From Streptomyces sp. NRRL F-5126 (GTDB taxonomy: Bacteria > Actinomycetota > Actinomycetes > Streptomycetales > Streptomycetaceae), in the NCBI RefSeq assembly GCF_000721265.1, contig NZ_JOFZ01000006.1, forward strand, positions 62,001 through 126,000: 64,000 nt of DNA, in the 5' to 3' direction. Made by a program: the position numbers and the translations under genes. The notes beneath the pieces were generated by a model. It worked only from the letters and a program-made list of their open reading frames with translations. It had not been told where the DNA came from and did not search any database. Positions 25,611 through 34,596 of this stretch are shown here, piece after piece (position 1 is the stretch's first letter; the number at the start of each line of letters is the position of its first letter).

Positions 25611-26672
25611 ATGCTCGATCAGGACAGCACCGTCGCCCCGCGGGAAGGCCGCTACGACGGGCCGTTGCGCGCCTACGAGCGCTACCGCACCAGGGACCCC
25701 GCTCAGGCGTCGGCCCTGGCGGCAGGCGTCCTGTCCGCGAACCAGCTGGTCGTGCCCGGTCACGACCGCCGATTCGAGGCCACCTGCCGGGCTGTCCGGG
25801 TCCACTCCGCTTCGCTGCTCTACCTGACCTACGGCACCGATGTCGTCGTGGACCGGGTCGTCGCCGACCGGATCAAGGCCTCGCGCCGCGACCACCTCGC
25901 GATCCTGTTCCCGGTCCACGGCGGGCTGCGCCTGCGCACCCAGGGCCGGGAGTTCGACGTCCTGGCCGGGGAGACGGCGGGGGTCACCAGCTCACGTGAC
26001 ACCATGCACGCGCGATTGGGCGCCCAGGTGTCGGTCCTCACGCTGCGCGTCGACCTGCACGCGGTCGCGGCCGCGCTCGGAAACCTGCTCCTGGAACCGC
26101 CGCCCACCGACCTGACCCTGCGGTCGGGCCCGGTCGCGGGCCCCGCTCACAGCTCACTGGCGGGCACGGCGGAGCTGCTGGCGGCCAGTTACGACCGGAA
26201 GGACCCGGGATCCCCACTCCCGCCCGTGGTCGCGCGCCGCATCGAGGAGCAGATCCTGTGCACCGTGCTGCTCTCCGTCAACCACAACTACCGGGCCAGG
26301 CTGCTGGGTGAGGAGCCACGCCCGGGCCGGCGCACCGTCCGCGAGGCGATCGACCTGGTCCGCGCCGAGGATCAGGCCGATTGGACGATCCCCGAACTGG
26401 CCCGTGCGGTAGGTGTCACGGTACGGGCGCTGGAGATGGGCTTTCGCAAGGAACTGGGCAGGACGCCGCGGGAGTTCGTCCGGGAGCAGCGACTGCTGCG
26501 GGCCCACGACGAGTTGCTGCGCGCCAACCCCGGAGACGGAACCACCGTCACCGAGGTCGCGAGCCGGTGGGGTTTCTGGCATGCCGGCCGGTTCGCGGCC
26601 GGCTACAGCGGCCGGTTCGGCGTCCGTCCCGCCACGACCCTGCGGTCCGTAGGCGGCCCCGGGGTTCGCTGA
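25611..26672 (+). CDS. AraC-family transcriptional activator
   Basis: A 353-residue regulator with an N-terminal AraC_binding_2-type sensor domain (about 1-200; 'LAILFPVHGGLRLRTQGREF') and a C-terminal pair of helix-turn-helices ('WTIPELARAVGVTVRALEMG', 'LGRTPREFVREQRLLRAH', 'EVASRWGFWHAGRFAAGYSG'). AraC regulators of this type commonly activate aromatic-catabolism genes in response to the substrate. It lies between the purU remnant and the O-demethylase gene on the same strand, so it probably activates the demethylase and the facing operon. No binding repeat was identified. Confidence 0.9.
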   Translation: MLDQDSTVAPREGRYDGPLRAYERYRTRDPAQASALAAGVLSANQLVVPGHDRRFEATCRAVRVHSASLLYLTYGTDVVVDRVVADRIKASRRDHLAILFPVHGGLRLRTQGREFDVLAGETAGVTSSRDTMHARLGAQVSVLTLRVDLHAVAAALGNLLLEPPPTDLTLRSGPVAGPAHSSLAGTAELLAASYDRKDPGSPLPPVVARRIEEQILCTVLLSVNHNYRARLLGEEPRPGRRTVREAIDLVRAEDQADWTIPELARAVGVTVRALEMGFRKELGRTPREFVREQRLLRAHDELLRANPGDGTTVTEVASRWGFWHAGRFAAGYSGRFGVRPATTLRSVGGPGVR

Positions 26673-26787
26673 CCGGCACCCCTGCCTTCGCCCGACGGCT
26701 CGGTCGCGTGCGGCTCGGCTTATAACGTCACGTTCCCAGACGCGGGCCCCACCGGGCATTCCCGGGCCGGCGCGGAAGGGACGAGAC

Positions 26788-28146
26788 ATGGCCATCGAAA
26801 GCCTCGAGAACAAGATCCACCAGGCCGGCGGGCCGCTGCGCATGCTGCGCGGCGCACGCGCCGGCGCCCACCCCTTTCCCATCCCACCCCAGTTCACCAC
26901 CTGGCAGGACGAGCAGAAGTCCTGGCGCGAGACCGCCGTACTGTTCGAGCAGCGCCACATGACGGACGTCTACTTCGAAGGCCCCGACGTGCGGCGCCTG
27001 CTGAGCGACGTGGCCGTCAACAGCTTCGCCGCCTTCGGGCCGATGAAGGCCAAGCAGCTCATCGTGTGCAACGAGGAGGGCCAGTACATCGGCGACGCGA
27101 TCCTGTTCGGGCTCGGCGTGGAGAAGGTCAGCCTCGTGGGCGGCCCCGTCGCCGCGAACTGGGTCTCCTTCCAGGCCGAGCGGGGCGGCTACGACGTCGC
27201 GATCAGCCGCGACGAGAACGCTCTGGTCAACACGGGAGAACGCCTCGTCTTCCGCTATCAGGTGCAGGGACCCCGGGCCCTCGACATCGTCTCGGCCGCG
27301 CACGGTGCCCCGCTGCCGCGGATCAAGTTCTTCAACATCGGTGCCTTCGACATCGCCGGAGTCCGGGTTCAGGCGCTCAACCACACCATGGTCGGCGTCC
27401 CCGGGCAGGAGAGGACCGGGCTGGAGATCTGGGGGCCCGCGGGGTCCGGGCCGCGGGTCCTGGAGGCGCTACTGACCGCGGGAGAGCAGTACGGGCTGCG
27501 GCAGGGCGGGGCGATCGCGTACTCCACGACGGCGCTGGAGTCAGGGTGGTTCGGCCTGGTGGTGCCCGGCATCTACGCCGGTGGCGCCACCAAGGCCTAC
27601 CGGGAGTGGCTGCCCGCCCGGGGCCTTGAGGCCGGCGCCTCCCTCGGGGGCAGCTTCGCCTCCGACGACATCGACGACTACGTCCCCACGCCCTACGACC
27701 TGGGCTACGCGAACATCATCAAGTTCGACCACGACTTCATCGGTGGCGAGGCACTGCGGCGGATCAAGACGGAACCCCACCGCCGCAAGGTCTGGCTGCG
27801 GTGGAACCGCGAGGACGTCACCCGGCTCCTCGGTGACGCCCTCCACTCGCCCGAGCAGGACCGCCCCAGGTACCTGCAGATCCCCTACGGCGTCTACGCC
27901 ACCTTCCAGTACGACGCGATCCTGCACGCCGGCCGGGTGGTCGGCATCTCCAACCGCACCGGCTACACCGTCAACGTGGGCGCGTGGTCCTCGCTGGCCA
28001 TGATCGACGAGGAGTTGGCCGCCGACGGCACCGAAGTGACCGTGCTCTGGGGCGACCCCCAGGGCGCCCGCCTGCGTCCCGCCGTCGAATCGCCCCACGC
28101 CCTCAGGGAGGTCCGGGCCGTCGTGAGCACCCGGCCCCTCGCCTAG
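26788..28146 (+). CDS. Tetrahydrofolate-dependent aromatic O-demethylase (LigM/DesA-like, GcvT fold)
   Basis: A 452-residue member of the aminomethyltransferase (GcvT) superfamily. The opening 'LENKIHQAGGPLRMLRG', 'IPPQFTTWQDEQKSWRETAV' and 'FEQRHMTDVYFEGPDVRRLL' are features of LigM-type vanillate/3-O-methylgallate and DesA-type syringate demethylases rather than of glycine-cleavage T-protein. 'FIGGEALRRIKTEPHRRKVW' and the region after it form the C-terminal folate-binding barrel. Known members move the methoxy methyl group to THF, giving 5-methyl-THF and a catechol. The neighbouring metF and purU genes supply exactly the folate steps needed. AAGGGA lies before the ATG, and TATAAC near 26721 is a possible -10 box. 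Which methoxyarene is used is unknown. Confidence 0.85.
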   Translation: MAIESLENKIHQAGGPLRMLRGARAGAHPFPIPPQFTTWQDEQKSWRETAVLFEQRHMTDVYFEGPDVRRLLSDVAVNSFAAFGPMKAKQLIVCNEEGQYIGDAILFGLGVEKVSLVGGPVAANWVSFQAERGGYDVAISRDENALVNTGERLVFRYQVQGPRALDIVSAAHGAPLPRIKFFNIGAFDIAGVRVQALNHTMVGVPGQERTGLEIWGPAGSGPRVLEALLTAGEQYGLRQGGAIAYSTTALESGWFGLVVPGIYAGGATKAYREWLPARGLEAGASLGGSFASDDIDDYVPTPYDLGYANIIKFDHDFIGGEALRRIKTEPHRRKVWLRWNREDVTRLLGDALHSPEQDRPRYLQIPYGVYATFQYDAILHAGRVVGISNRTGYTVNVGAWSSLAMIDEELAADGTEVTVLWGDPQGARLRPAVESPHALREVRAVVSTRPLA

Positions 28147-28174
28147 CCGCTCTGCCGCACAGCCGTCGCAGCAC

Positions 28175-28208
28175 GATGTGCCGGTACCCGGGCGGGTACC
28201 GGCACATC
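28175..28208. terminator. Bidirectional terminator between the O-demethylase and the facing operon
   Basis: GATGTGCCGGTACC and its perfect inverse GGTACCGGCACATC flank a 6-nt CGGGCG loop. The element sits midway between two convergent stop codons. There is no T-run, but a 14-bp GC-rich stem in this position is typical for streptomycetes. Confidence 0.7.
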
Positions 28209-28257
28209 ACGTAGGAGGCTCCGGAGCACACGGTCACGGTCTCCTGCCCGGCGTTGA

Positions 28258-29184
28258 TCAGGTCCGGCTCGGCCGCGCCGGCTCGACCCGTGCTTCGACC
28301 GCGCCCATCTCCTCGACCGCCAAGCGAACCTCGTCGCCTGCCCGCAGCCACGGGAAGCTCCGCGAGCCGTGCACGGCCGACAGCTCCAGTACGCAGCCGG
28401 TACCCACGGTGCCGGAGCCGATCACGTCGCCCGGGAGGAGGCAGGTGCCGCGCGAGGCGTGGGCGACCATCTCCTCGAAGGACCAGGACAGGTCTGCCAG
28501 GCAGCCCGACGAATACCGAACGCCGTTGACGTGTGCGGTCATCTCCAGGTCGTAGCCCCGCCCGGACCGCCGCTCGGCCAGTTCGTCGGGGGTCAGCAGG
28601 AACGGCCCGAAGGATGTCGCCGAGTCCTTCCCCTTCACCGGTCCGAGGCCCATGTCCATCTCGTGCGCCTGGAGATCGCGCGCGCTCCAGTCGCACAGGA
28701 CCATGAACCCGGCGATGTGCGCGGCGGCCTCGCCCGGGGGGATGTCCGATCCCGGTCTGCCGATGACCGCGGCGACTTCCAGTTCGTAGTCGAACCGCTC
28801 CGATCCGGGGGAGATCTCCACCGGATCGCGGGGCCCGTGGACGGCCGCGGGGTTGGTGAAGTAGAAGACCGGCTGCTCGTACCAGACGGGGCTGACCTCG
28901 CGCCCGAGAGCGCCGTACGCGGTCACCACGTGGTTTTCGAACGACATGAAGTCGCGGATGGACGGCGGCACCGGAACCGGCGCACACGGCACCACCTCGC
29001 CGGCCGGCAGCACCTCACCGGGATCGCCGAGCAGCAGGTGCCCGGCCCGGGCCATACCGTCGCCGGGCAGCCCCAGCAGGTCGATCAGCCGCGCGGGACC
29101 CGCACTGCCGTGCAGCCGGCCGCCGTCCAGCACCCCCACGTGCTCGGTGCCGTCGGCCGGCGAGAGATAGGTCACCCAGCGCAT
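28258..29184 (-). CDS. Fumarylacetoacetate hydrolase-family protein
   Basis: A 308-residue FAH-fold protein and the last gene of the minus-strand operon. The metal site is visible: Glu residues in 'FDYELEVAAVIG' and Asp in 'GFMVLCDWSARDLQAHEMDM', with 'GPVKGKDSATSFGPFLLTPD' and 'LLPGDVIGSGTVGTG' forming the rest of the active site. Family members hydrolyse C-C bonds of 2,4-diketo acids or act as hydratases or decarboxylases on meta-cleavage products. It follows the SDR by 10 bp. With the second FAH gene upstream it probably processes the ring-opened product of the extradiol dioxygenase. Confidence 0.88.
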   Translation of the reverse strand: MRWVTYLSPADGTEHVGVLDGGRLHGSAGPARLIDLLGLPGDGMARAGHLLLGDPGEVLPAGEVVPCAPVPVPPSIRDFMSFENHVVTAYGALGREVSPVWYEQPVFYFTNPAAVHGPRDPVEISPGSERFDYELEVAAVIGRPGSDIPPGEAAAHIAGFMVLCDWSARDLQAHEMDMGLGPVKGKDSATSFGPFLLTPDELAERRSGRGYDLEMTAHVNGVRYSSGCLADLSWSFEEMVAHASRGTCLLPGDVIGSGTVGTGCVLELSAVHGSRSFPWLRAGDEVRLAVEEMGAVEARVEPARPSRT

Positions 29185-29194
29185 GGAGAGCCTC

Positions 29195-29914
29195 CTAGAC
29201 CAGGCGGTATCCGGCGTCCACGACGAGGTTCTCGCCGGTGACGCTCGGGCAGGTCAGCAGGAACAGCACCGCGGCGACGATGTCATCGGGAGTGGGCAGC
29301 CGTTTGCCCGGCGTGCGCCGGCGCTGCGTCTCGAAGAACTCGGCGAGGACCGGCGCGGCGTTGTCGATCGCCGCCGTTCCCGCCACCGTGCCGGGTGTGA
29401 TGGCGTTCACCCGCACCGGAGCGATCTCGACCGCGAGCGAGTTGACCAGGCCGAGGATCGCGGAGTTGGCCATCGAGAGTGTCGTGGACCCCGGCGCGGG
29501 GCGCCACATGGACAGGCCGCTGAACAGGACGACCGAGCCGTCCGGGCTGAGCCTGGGCAGTGCGTGCGCAACGGCGTTCGCGTAGCCGACGGTCTTGATG
29601 AGCATCATCCGCGCGGCGGCGTCCGCGTGGAAGTCGGCCGCGCTGTTGCGGTCGCGTTCGATGGCGGTGAGCACCAGGTGGTCGACCGTGTCGATGCCGG
29701 CGAACAGCCGGTCGAGGGAGGCGGCGTCCGCCAGGTCGCAGGCCAGCCCGCGAGCCGACGGGCCGAGTTCGGCCGCGCGTGCCGCCGCGGCGTCCGCGTC
29801 CCGCCCGGTGACGGTGACGCGCGCTCCCTGCTCCGACGCGGTTCTGGCCAGTTCGAACCCCAGGCCGCGGGCTCCGCCGATGACGAGGAGGTGTGCGTCT
29901 TTCTTGAGCATCAT
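29195..29914 (-). CDS. Atypical SDR-fold protein lacking the YxxxK catalytic pair
   Basis: A 239-residue Rossmann protein with GGARGLG at residues 13-19 and 'VTVTGRDADAA', so nucleotide binding is likely. The usual NNAG is replaced by 'LTAI', and where Tyr-x3-Lys is expected there is L146-x3-N150 ('TTLSMANSAILGLVNSLAVE'). 'APVRVNAITPG' and 'GENLVVDAGYRLV' complete the SDR fold. Such members may have lost classical dehydrogenase activity or use another mechanism. The ATG at 29914 is used since the ATG at 29926 directly abuts AAGG. It is the seventh gene of the operon. Confidence 0.85.
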   Translation of the reverse strand: MMLKKDAHLLVIGGARGLGFELARTASEQGARVTVTGRDADAAAARAAELGPSARGLACDLADAASLDRLFAGIDTVDHLVLTAIERDRNSAADFHADAAARMMLIKTVGYANAVAHALPRLSPDGSVVLFSGLSMWRPAPGSTTLSMANSAILGLVNSLAVEIAPVRVNAITPGTVAGTAAIDNAAPVLAEFFETQRRRTPGKRLPTPDDIVAAVLFLLTCPSVTGENLVVDAGYRLV

Positions 29915-29930
29915 GCGGGTCCCCATCCTT

Positions 29931-31454
29931 CTACGAAGCTGACATGGCGGAGGGAAGCAACGAGGTCCCGAGCGCGGCGACCAGAACGTCCAGTTCCGCC
30001 GAGTCGCCCGCGGTGCCGAAGAGGTACCGGTCGGGCCTGATGATCACGGCCGCTGCTCCCAGGCCGGTCACCCAGTCCCGGACCTCCCCGGAGAACTCCT
30101 GGAGGACATGGATGCCGAGCGTCTCCAGCAGCGACTTCGTCCGGTCGCTCGTCCCCGACAGGACCGCGGGGTCCGCCACCAGCGCGAAGCGGTAGCCCAC
30201 GACGTCGTCGAGGAGCCGGCCGCCGGCCGTTCTCGGCTGGGAACTCAGCGTGCCTGCAAGCTCGTTCGCGTCGTCGCCCACACCCGGGCCCAGGCGTGGG
30301 CGCAACGCCTCCGCCCGCAGCAGCGGCGGCTCCTCCTCCGACGCGGCCAGGGCCTCGATCTTGTTCGCCAGCCGCGCGGACAGCCTCGTGTACGTGTCCA
30401 CATGCGGCCGGCGCTCGGTCTCGTAGGTCTCCAGCAGGTTCATCGGCGACTCGCCCCGAACCACCCTGCCGAGCTTCCACGCGAGATTCGTCGCGTCCCG
30501 GATGCCGGAACACATCCCCTGGCCGAGGTGTGGCGGCATGGTGTGCGCGGAGTCCCCGGCGAGCAGGAACCGGCCGGCGCGCCACGGGCCGGCCGTCAGC
30601 GACCGCCACTCGTAGACGTCGCAGCGCAGCATCCGGTACTCCTCCGGACTGAACCACGGCGACAGGACGTCGTAGGCCTTCTCGGTGCGGGCGAAGGCCG
30701 CCGAATCGTCATCGGGGCGGAGCATCAACTCGAACCGCACGCGGGGCCCGGCGATCCGGGTGAACGTCAACGGATTGCGGATCGCCCCCTGGATGAAGGC
30801 GTCGCGGCCCGGGGGGAGATTGTCCTTGGCGACGAGGGGAATGATGTCGACGATCAGTGAGCGGTGCGTCGCCCGGTGGTCGATCTGCGTGCAGCCCATG
30901 AACTCGCGCACGCCCGAGTTGGCGCCGTCGCACCCCACCACGAAGGACGCCCTGATCCGGCGGTCCAGGGCGGTGGCGGTCTCGCGGAGGTCCACCAGCA
31001 CGCTGTCGCCCGCGTCCTTCAGCGACGTGACCTCCCAGCCGAAGTACGTACCGCCGTTGGCGTAGTTGTACGCGTAGCCGCGCAACACGGCCTCGAAGTC
31101 GGGCTGGTGGAACATGTAGTCCGACTGCCATCCCTGTTCGGTGCGGCCCCGGTTCATGTCCATCCGCATCACGATGCGCCACTTGTCGTCATAGTGACGG
31201 TAGATACCCATCGGCGAGAAGTCCTTCTCCAGGTGCCTCACCCCGAGTGTCTGGAACGCTCGCATCGTCTCGTCGTCGACATGTGTCGCGCGCGGACGGG
31301 CCATCGGCATCCGGCCGCGGTCGATGACGGCGACCCGCAGGCCCTCCAGCTCCAGCAGGCGCCCGAGCGCGAGACCTGTCGTCCCGCAGCCGATGACGAC
31401 GACATCCACGGTGATCTCGGCATCGACATCGTGTTCGACTGTGCTGTTCATCAT
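29931..31454 (-). CDS. FAD-dependent aromatic hydroxylase, MhpA-like
   Basis: A 507-residue group A flavin monooxygenase. It has GCGTTG (residues about 22-27), 'VVGCDGANSGVREFMGCTQI' and 'FLLAGDSAHTMPPHLGQGMC' for FAD binding, plus the C-terminal domain with 'DWVTGLGAAAVIIRPDRYLF' typical of 3-(3-hydroxyphenyl)propionate and resorcinol-type hydroxylases. The expected role is to add a hydroxyl to a phenolic ring with NAD(P)H and O2, making a dihydroxy substrate for ring cleavage by the extradiol dioxygenase of the same operon. The next gene starts 16 bp further on. Confidence 0.9.
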   Translation of the reverse strand: MMNSTVEHDVDAEITVDVVVIGCGTTGLALGRLLELEGLRVAVIDRGRMPMARPRATHVDDETMRAFQTLGVRHLEKDFSPMGIYRHYDDKWRIVMRMDMNRGRTEQGWQSDYMFHQPDFEAVLRGYAYNYANGGTYFGWEVTSLKDAGDSVLVDLRETATALDRRIRASFVVGCDGANSGVREFMGCTQIDHRATHRSLIVDIIPLVAKDNLPPGRDAFIQGAIRNPLTFTRIAGPRVRFELMLRPDDDSAAFARTEKAYDVLSPWFSPEEYRMLRCDVYEWRSLTAGPWRAGRFLLAGDSAHTMPPHLGQGMCSGIRDATNLAWKLGRVVRGESPMNLLETYETERRPHVDTYTRLSARLANKIEALAASEEEPPLLRAEALRPRLGPGVGDDANELAGTLSSQPRTAGGRLLDDVVGYRFALVADPAVLSGTSDRTKSLLETLGIHVLQEFSGEVRDWVTGLGAAAVIIRPDRYLFGTAGDSAELDVLVAALGTSLLPSAMSAS

Positions 31455-31469
31455 GGTGTCCTCACGTCT

Positions 31470-31871
31470 TCAGCCGAGGCTGAACTCGTCGGTGAACAAG
31501 CTGAAGCTGAGACGGACGGTTCCTTCGTTCAGCTGCCAGCCGTGCACGGTGTTCACGCGGAGGCCCTCCCGGTGGAACGGTTCCGTCTCGGAGATGGCCA
31601 CCGCGGCTTCCAGGGACGGCGCCCTGATGATGGCGGTGCCACTGCCGTCCCACTCCTCGCCGGCGGCGTTGGCACCGGACAGGAACAGGACACCGTTCTT
31701 CTCCTGCGCTTCGAGCCAGAGGATGTGTTCCTGGAGATGGGGCGTCAGGTACTCCATCGGCGAGTCCACGGGATGCCTCATGTCCATCCGCACCATGTAC
31801 AGCTGCACCCGGCGCAGCCTTTTCAGGTGGTCCTCAAGGTCGGGCAGGGTTCCGTCCCGGGTGGTTGTCAT
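31470..31871 (-). CDS. YciI-family protein
   Basis: A 133-residue protein with a dimeric alpha/beta ferredoxin-like fold. 'RVQLYMVRMDMRHPVDSPME' forms the first strand and helix, and the His in 'YLTPHLQEHILWLEAQEKNG' is at the position of the conserved catalytic His of YciI relatives. 'SLEAAVAISETEPFHREGLR' gives the final motif. Family members act as muconolactone-isomerase-like, dehalogenase or lyase enzymes in aromatic degradation. It lies between the SMP-30 gene (12 bp) and the monooxygenase (15 bp), so it is translated within the same operon. Specific reaction unknown. Confidence 0.82.
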   Translation of the reverse strand: MTTTRDGTLPDLEDHLKRLRRVQLYMVRMDMRHPVDSPMEYLTPHLQEHILWLEAQEKNGVLFLSGANAAGEEWDGSGTAIIRAPSLEAAVAISETEPFHREGLRVNTVHGWQLNEGTVRLSFSLFTDEFSLG

Positions 31872-31883
31872 CTGTGATCCTCC

Positions 31884-32747
31884 TCAGCGGGTTCCGGCCG
31901 GTTCGTACACGTCGACATGGGAGGTGAGGGTCTTGCCTGCGACTGCTTCCAGGACGGTGCCGCCGCCGGTTTCGGCCACGGTCACGAAGAGCCGCCCGGC
32001 CGTGTCCAGGCAGCACGCGACCGGTTGGCCGTCACCCGTGCCGATCCGGGCGGACAGGCCGGAGTGGCTGACGAGTGCGACCGTGTGCGCGGTGAGCGTG
32101 CAGACCCAGACGCCGTCCGCGGCGGCGCAGATCCCGTCGGGGCGCGCTTCGGGGTGCACGACCGCGGCGAGGTCGGCGAACAGCCTCCGGTCGGCGAGCC
32201 GCCCGTCCGTCCCGATGGTGAAGGCGGTCAACCGCTGGGCCCAGGTCTCGGCGACGACGAGGGTGCGGCCGTCGTCGATGATCGCCAGCCCGTTCGGGAA
32301 GTCGACCTCGTCCGCCGCCACCGTCGCCCGCCCATCGGGCGCGACATGGATCAGACGGCCTGGCCGCGGCCGTTCACCGAGGTGTGCGGCGTAGCCGACG
32401 TCGTCGACGTAGAGACCGCCGTGGCGGTCGCCGACCATGTCCCCGAGGGGCCCGACGGCGACGGCGGACAGGTCGGCGTACGGCCCGAAGCCGGCTCCGT
32501 CCCAGAGCCCGACGCGCTTCTCGCGCATGACCGCGCCGACGAGGCGGCCGTCGGGGAGGAACCACAGTCCGTTCGACTGCGCCGCCAGCGGCGTGAACGC
32601 CCACGTGCCGCCGCTGTCCGTCCAGATCCCGCCCTTCTGCGGGTCCGAGACCCACAGCGCCCCACCGTCCCACCGGGGCCCTTCGCCCAAGGTCAGCCCG
32701 TCGCCGTACCGGCTCGCGGCGTGCCGTCCCGGTTCAGCCGGTCGCAC
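31884..32747 (-). CDS. SMP-30/gluconolactonase-family lactonase
   Basis: A 287-residue six-bladed beta-propeller. The metal-binding residues are visible: Glu in 'LTLGEGPRWDGGALWVSD', Asn in 'DEVDFPNGLAIIDDG' and Asp in 'EARPDGICAAADGVWV'. The family hydrolyses lactones with a divalent metal. The GTG start overlaps the last 14 bp of the dioxygenase gene, pointing to translational coupling. In this operon it may open a lactone formed during ring degradation. Confidence 0.87.
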   Translation of the reverse strand: MRPAEPGRHAASRYGDGLTLGEGPRWDGGALWVSDPQKGGIWTDSGGTWAFTPLAAQSNGLWFLPDGRLVGAVMREKRVGLWDGAGFGPYADLSAVAVGPLGDMVGDRHGGLYVDDVGYAAHLGERPRPGRLIHVAPDGRATVAADEVDFPNGLAIIDDGRTLVVAETWAQRLTAFTIGTDGRLADRRLFADLAAVVHPEARPDGICAAADGVWVCTLTAHTVALVSHSGLSARIGTGDGQPVACCLDTAGRLFVTVAETGGGTVLEAVAGKTLTSHVDVYEPAGTR

Positions 32748-33663
32748 TGTGAGCTCCGGTCATGTGGGCAGCGAGGTCCTCCGGGTCGACGAAGGACGGC
32801 GGGGGAGGCGGCCCCCAGCTGTAGAGCGCCTTGTCCGCCTCCCAGACGCGGGGGGACCACAGCGCGTCCTCGGCGATGCAGTCGAGGTCGGAGTAGTACT
32901 CGGAGAACGTCCCGGCCGGATCCCTGAGGTACCAGAAGAAGTTGGAGCCGATGAAGTGGCGTCCCAGGCCCCACGCATGGCGCTCGGGATGGCCCTCCAG
33001 CATCGCCATCGCGCCTCGCCCGATCTCGTCGACGTCGTCGACTTGCCACGCGGTGTGGTGCAGGAAGTTGACCGGCGCCTGTTGGACCAGCACGTTGTGG
33101 TGGTCGGACGAGCACCGCATGAACGCCGCGGCGCCGCGGACCTCGTCGGACACCTTCAGCCCGAAACCGTCGACGAAGAACCTCTGAGCGGCGGCCTGGT
33201 CGACGGAGCCGATCACCACGTGACCGAGCTTGCGCGGCCGCACCCTGCCCTCGCGCAGGATGCCGGGCGCACGGGCCTCCGTCCGCCCGGTGAGTCCCGG
33301 CTGGTTGTACGCGGCTTGCGGAGCCGGATGCTGGACCAGCCGCCGGGTCACCTTGGCGGTGACCCGCACGCCGGTGACCGGTTCGACCGCCGTCACCGAG
33401 TCGTCGGACACGTGCGGCTCGGCGATGCCGATGCGCCGAAGCCGACCGGCGATACGGCCGAGGTCGTCGGGGTCGTCCACGCCGATCTCCATGTGCAGCA
33501 ACTGCCGGCGGGGTGCCGGCACCAGGCGGAGCTGCTTGCCACCGTCGCCCGTCGACAGCCAGCCGTCGTCCTCGCCGACCAGCCCGAAGTCCTCGTAGTA
33601 GCCGCGCACGGCCTTCGTGTCCGGCACGCCGATGGTCAGCGCGTTGAGGTGATGAAGAGGCAT
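32734..33663 (-). CDS. Type I extradiol ring-cleavage dioxygenase (VOC fold)
   Basis: A 309-residue two-domain VOC protein like 2,3-dihydroxybiphenyl 1,2-dioxygenase. The C-terminal domain carries the full iron-binding set: H148 ('RKLGHVVIG'), H203 ('LHHTAWQVDD') and E255 ('GTFSEYYSD'). Second-shell residues in 'RHAWGLGRHFIGSNFFWYLR' match the catalytic His of BphC-type enzymes. It should cleave a catechol-type ring next to a hydroxyl group with Fe(II) and O2. The ATG follows GGAAGG. It is the third gene of the operon and the central ring-opening step in the proposed pathway. Confidence 0.9.
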   Translation of the reverse strand: MPLHHLNALTIGVPDTKAVRGYYEDFGLVGEDDGWLSTGDGGKQLRLVPAPRRQLLHMEIGVDDPDDLGRIAGRLRRIGIAEPHVSDDSVTAVEPVTGVRVTAKVTRRLVQHPAPQAAYNQPGLTGRTEARAPGILREGRVRPRKLGHVVIGSVDQAAAQRFFVDGFGLKVSDEVRGAAAFMRCSSDHHNVLVQQAPVNFLHHTAWQVDDVDEIGRGAMAMLEGHPERHAWGLGRHFIGSNFFWYLRDPAGTFSEYYSDLDCIAEDALWSPRVWEADKALYSWGPPPPPSFVDPEDLAAHMTGAHSATG

Positions 33664-33686
33664 GAGGCCTTCCCTTCGGCATGACG

Positions 33687-34550
33687 TCAGGCGGTACGTG
33701 AGACGTGCCTCGGACCTTCGGCGAACGTGTGGCGCAGGCGGCCGACGCCGGAGATCCAGGTCTCCAGAACGTCGCCCGGCGCGAGGTGGCGTTTCGGCGA
33801 TCGGGCGTGTCCGACCCCGGACGGAGTGCCGGTGAAGACGATGTCGCCAGGGGTCAGCGGGAGGATCGCGGAGAGCCGCTCGATCAGGGCCGGGACGGAG
33901 AAGATGAGGTCGCTGGTGCGGGCGTGCTGGACGACCTCGCCGTTGACGCTGCAGCCGATCTCGAGGTCGTCGCGATCGGCAAGCTCGTCGGGCGTGACGA
34001 TCTCGGGGCCGATGGGAGAGAAGCCAGGGAAGGACTTGCCGATGCTGAACTGCGGCGGGGATCCGACCAGTTGGCGGGTCCGCTCGGACAGGTCCTGCCC
34101 GGCCGTCACGCCCGCGACGTGGTCCCAGGCGTGTTCGGCGTCGACGTCGACCGCGCGCCGGCCGATGACCACGACCAGTTCCGCCTCCCAGTCCACGGTA
34201 GCCGTCGGCAGCTTCACCTCGCCGTTCGGGCCGGTGAGGGAGGTCGGGAACTTGGTGAACACCGCCGGTTCGGGCGGCAGCGGCATGCCGCCCTCGGCAG
34301 CGTGGTCGGCGTAGTTCAACCCGATCGCGAAGACCTGCGAGGGGCTCGGGGCCGGGGCCCTGAGCCGGCACGGGTCGAACGGTTCGAGCAGGGGTGCCCG
34401 CAGGCGGCGGGCCCAGTCGGCGAACTCGTCCCAGCGGGCGAACACCGCCTGCGGGGCCGCGGCGAACCGCCCGTCGCTCGCCCGCTCCACGTCGGCGGCG
34501 CCGTCCGGGTACGTGAGCACGAGTCTGCCGTCGAGATTGGCGATACGCAT
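33687..34550 (-). CDS. Fumarylacetoacetate hydrolase-family protein
   Basis: A 287-residue FAH protein, shorter than the other copy and with a different N-terminal domain. Active-site signatures: 'FAIGLNYADHAAEGGMPLPP', 'TVDWEAELVVVIG' with the metal Glu residues, 'GVTAGQDLSERTRQLVGSP' and 'LTPGDIVFTGTPSGVGHARS'. These are closest to the 2-hydroxyhepta-2,4-diene-1,7-dioate isomerase/acylpyruvase branch. It probably acts on the ring-opened product. It is second in the operon, 46 bp after the GrdB-like gene. Confidence 0.88.
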   Translation of the reverse strand: MRIANLDGRLVLTYPDGAADVERASDGRFAAAPQAVFARWDEFADWARRLRAPLLEPFDPCRLRAPAPSPSQVFAIGLNYADHAAEGGMPLPPEPAVFTKFPTSLTGPNGEVKLPTATVDWEAELVVVIGRRAVDVDAEHAWDHVAGVTAGQDLSERTRQLVGSPPQFSIGKSFPGFSPIGPEIVTPDELADRDDLEIGCSVNGEVVQHARTSDLIFSVPALIERLSAILPLTPGDIVFTGTPSGVGHARSPKRHLAPGDVLETWISGVGRLRHTFAEGPRHVSRTA

Positions 34551-34596
34551 GAGCGCACTTCCTCTTCCGCTTCCGCGTGAGTGGATGGCTTACCGG

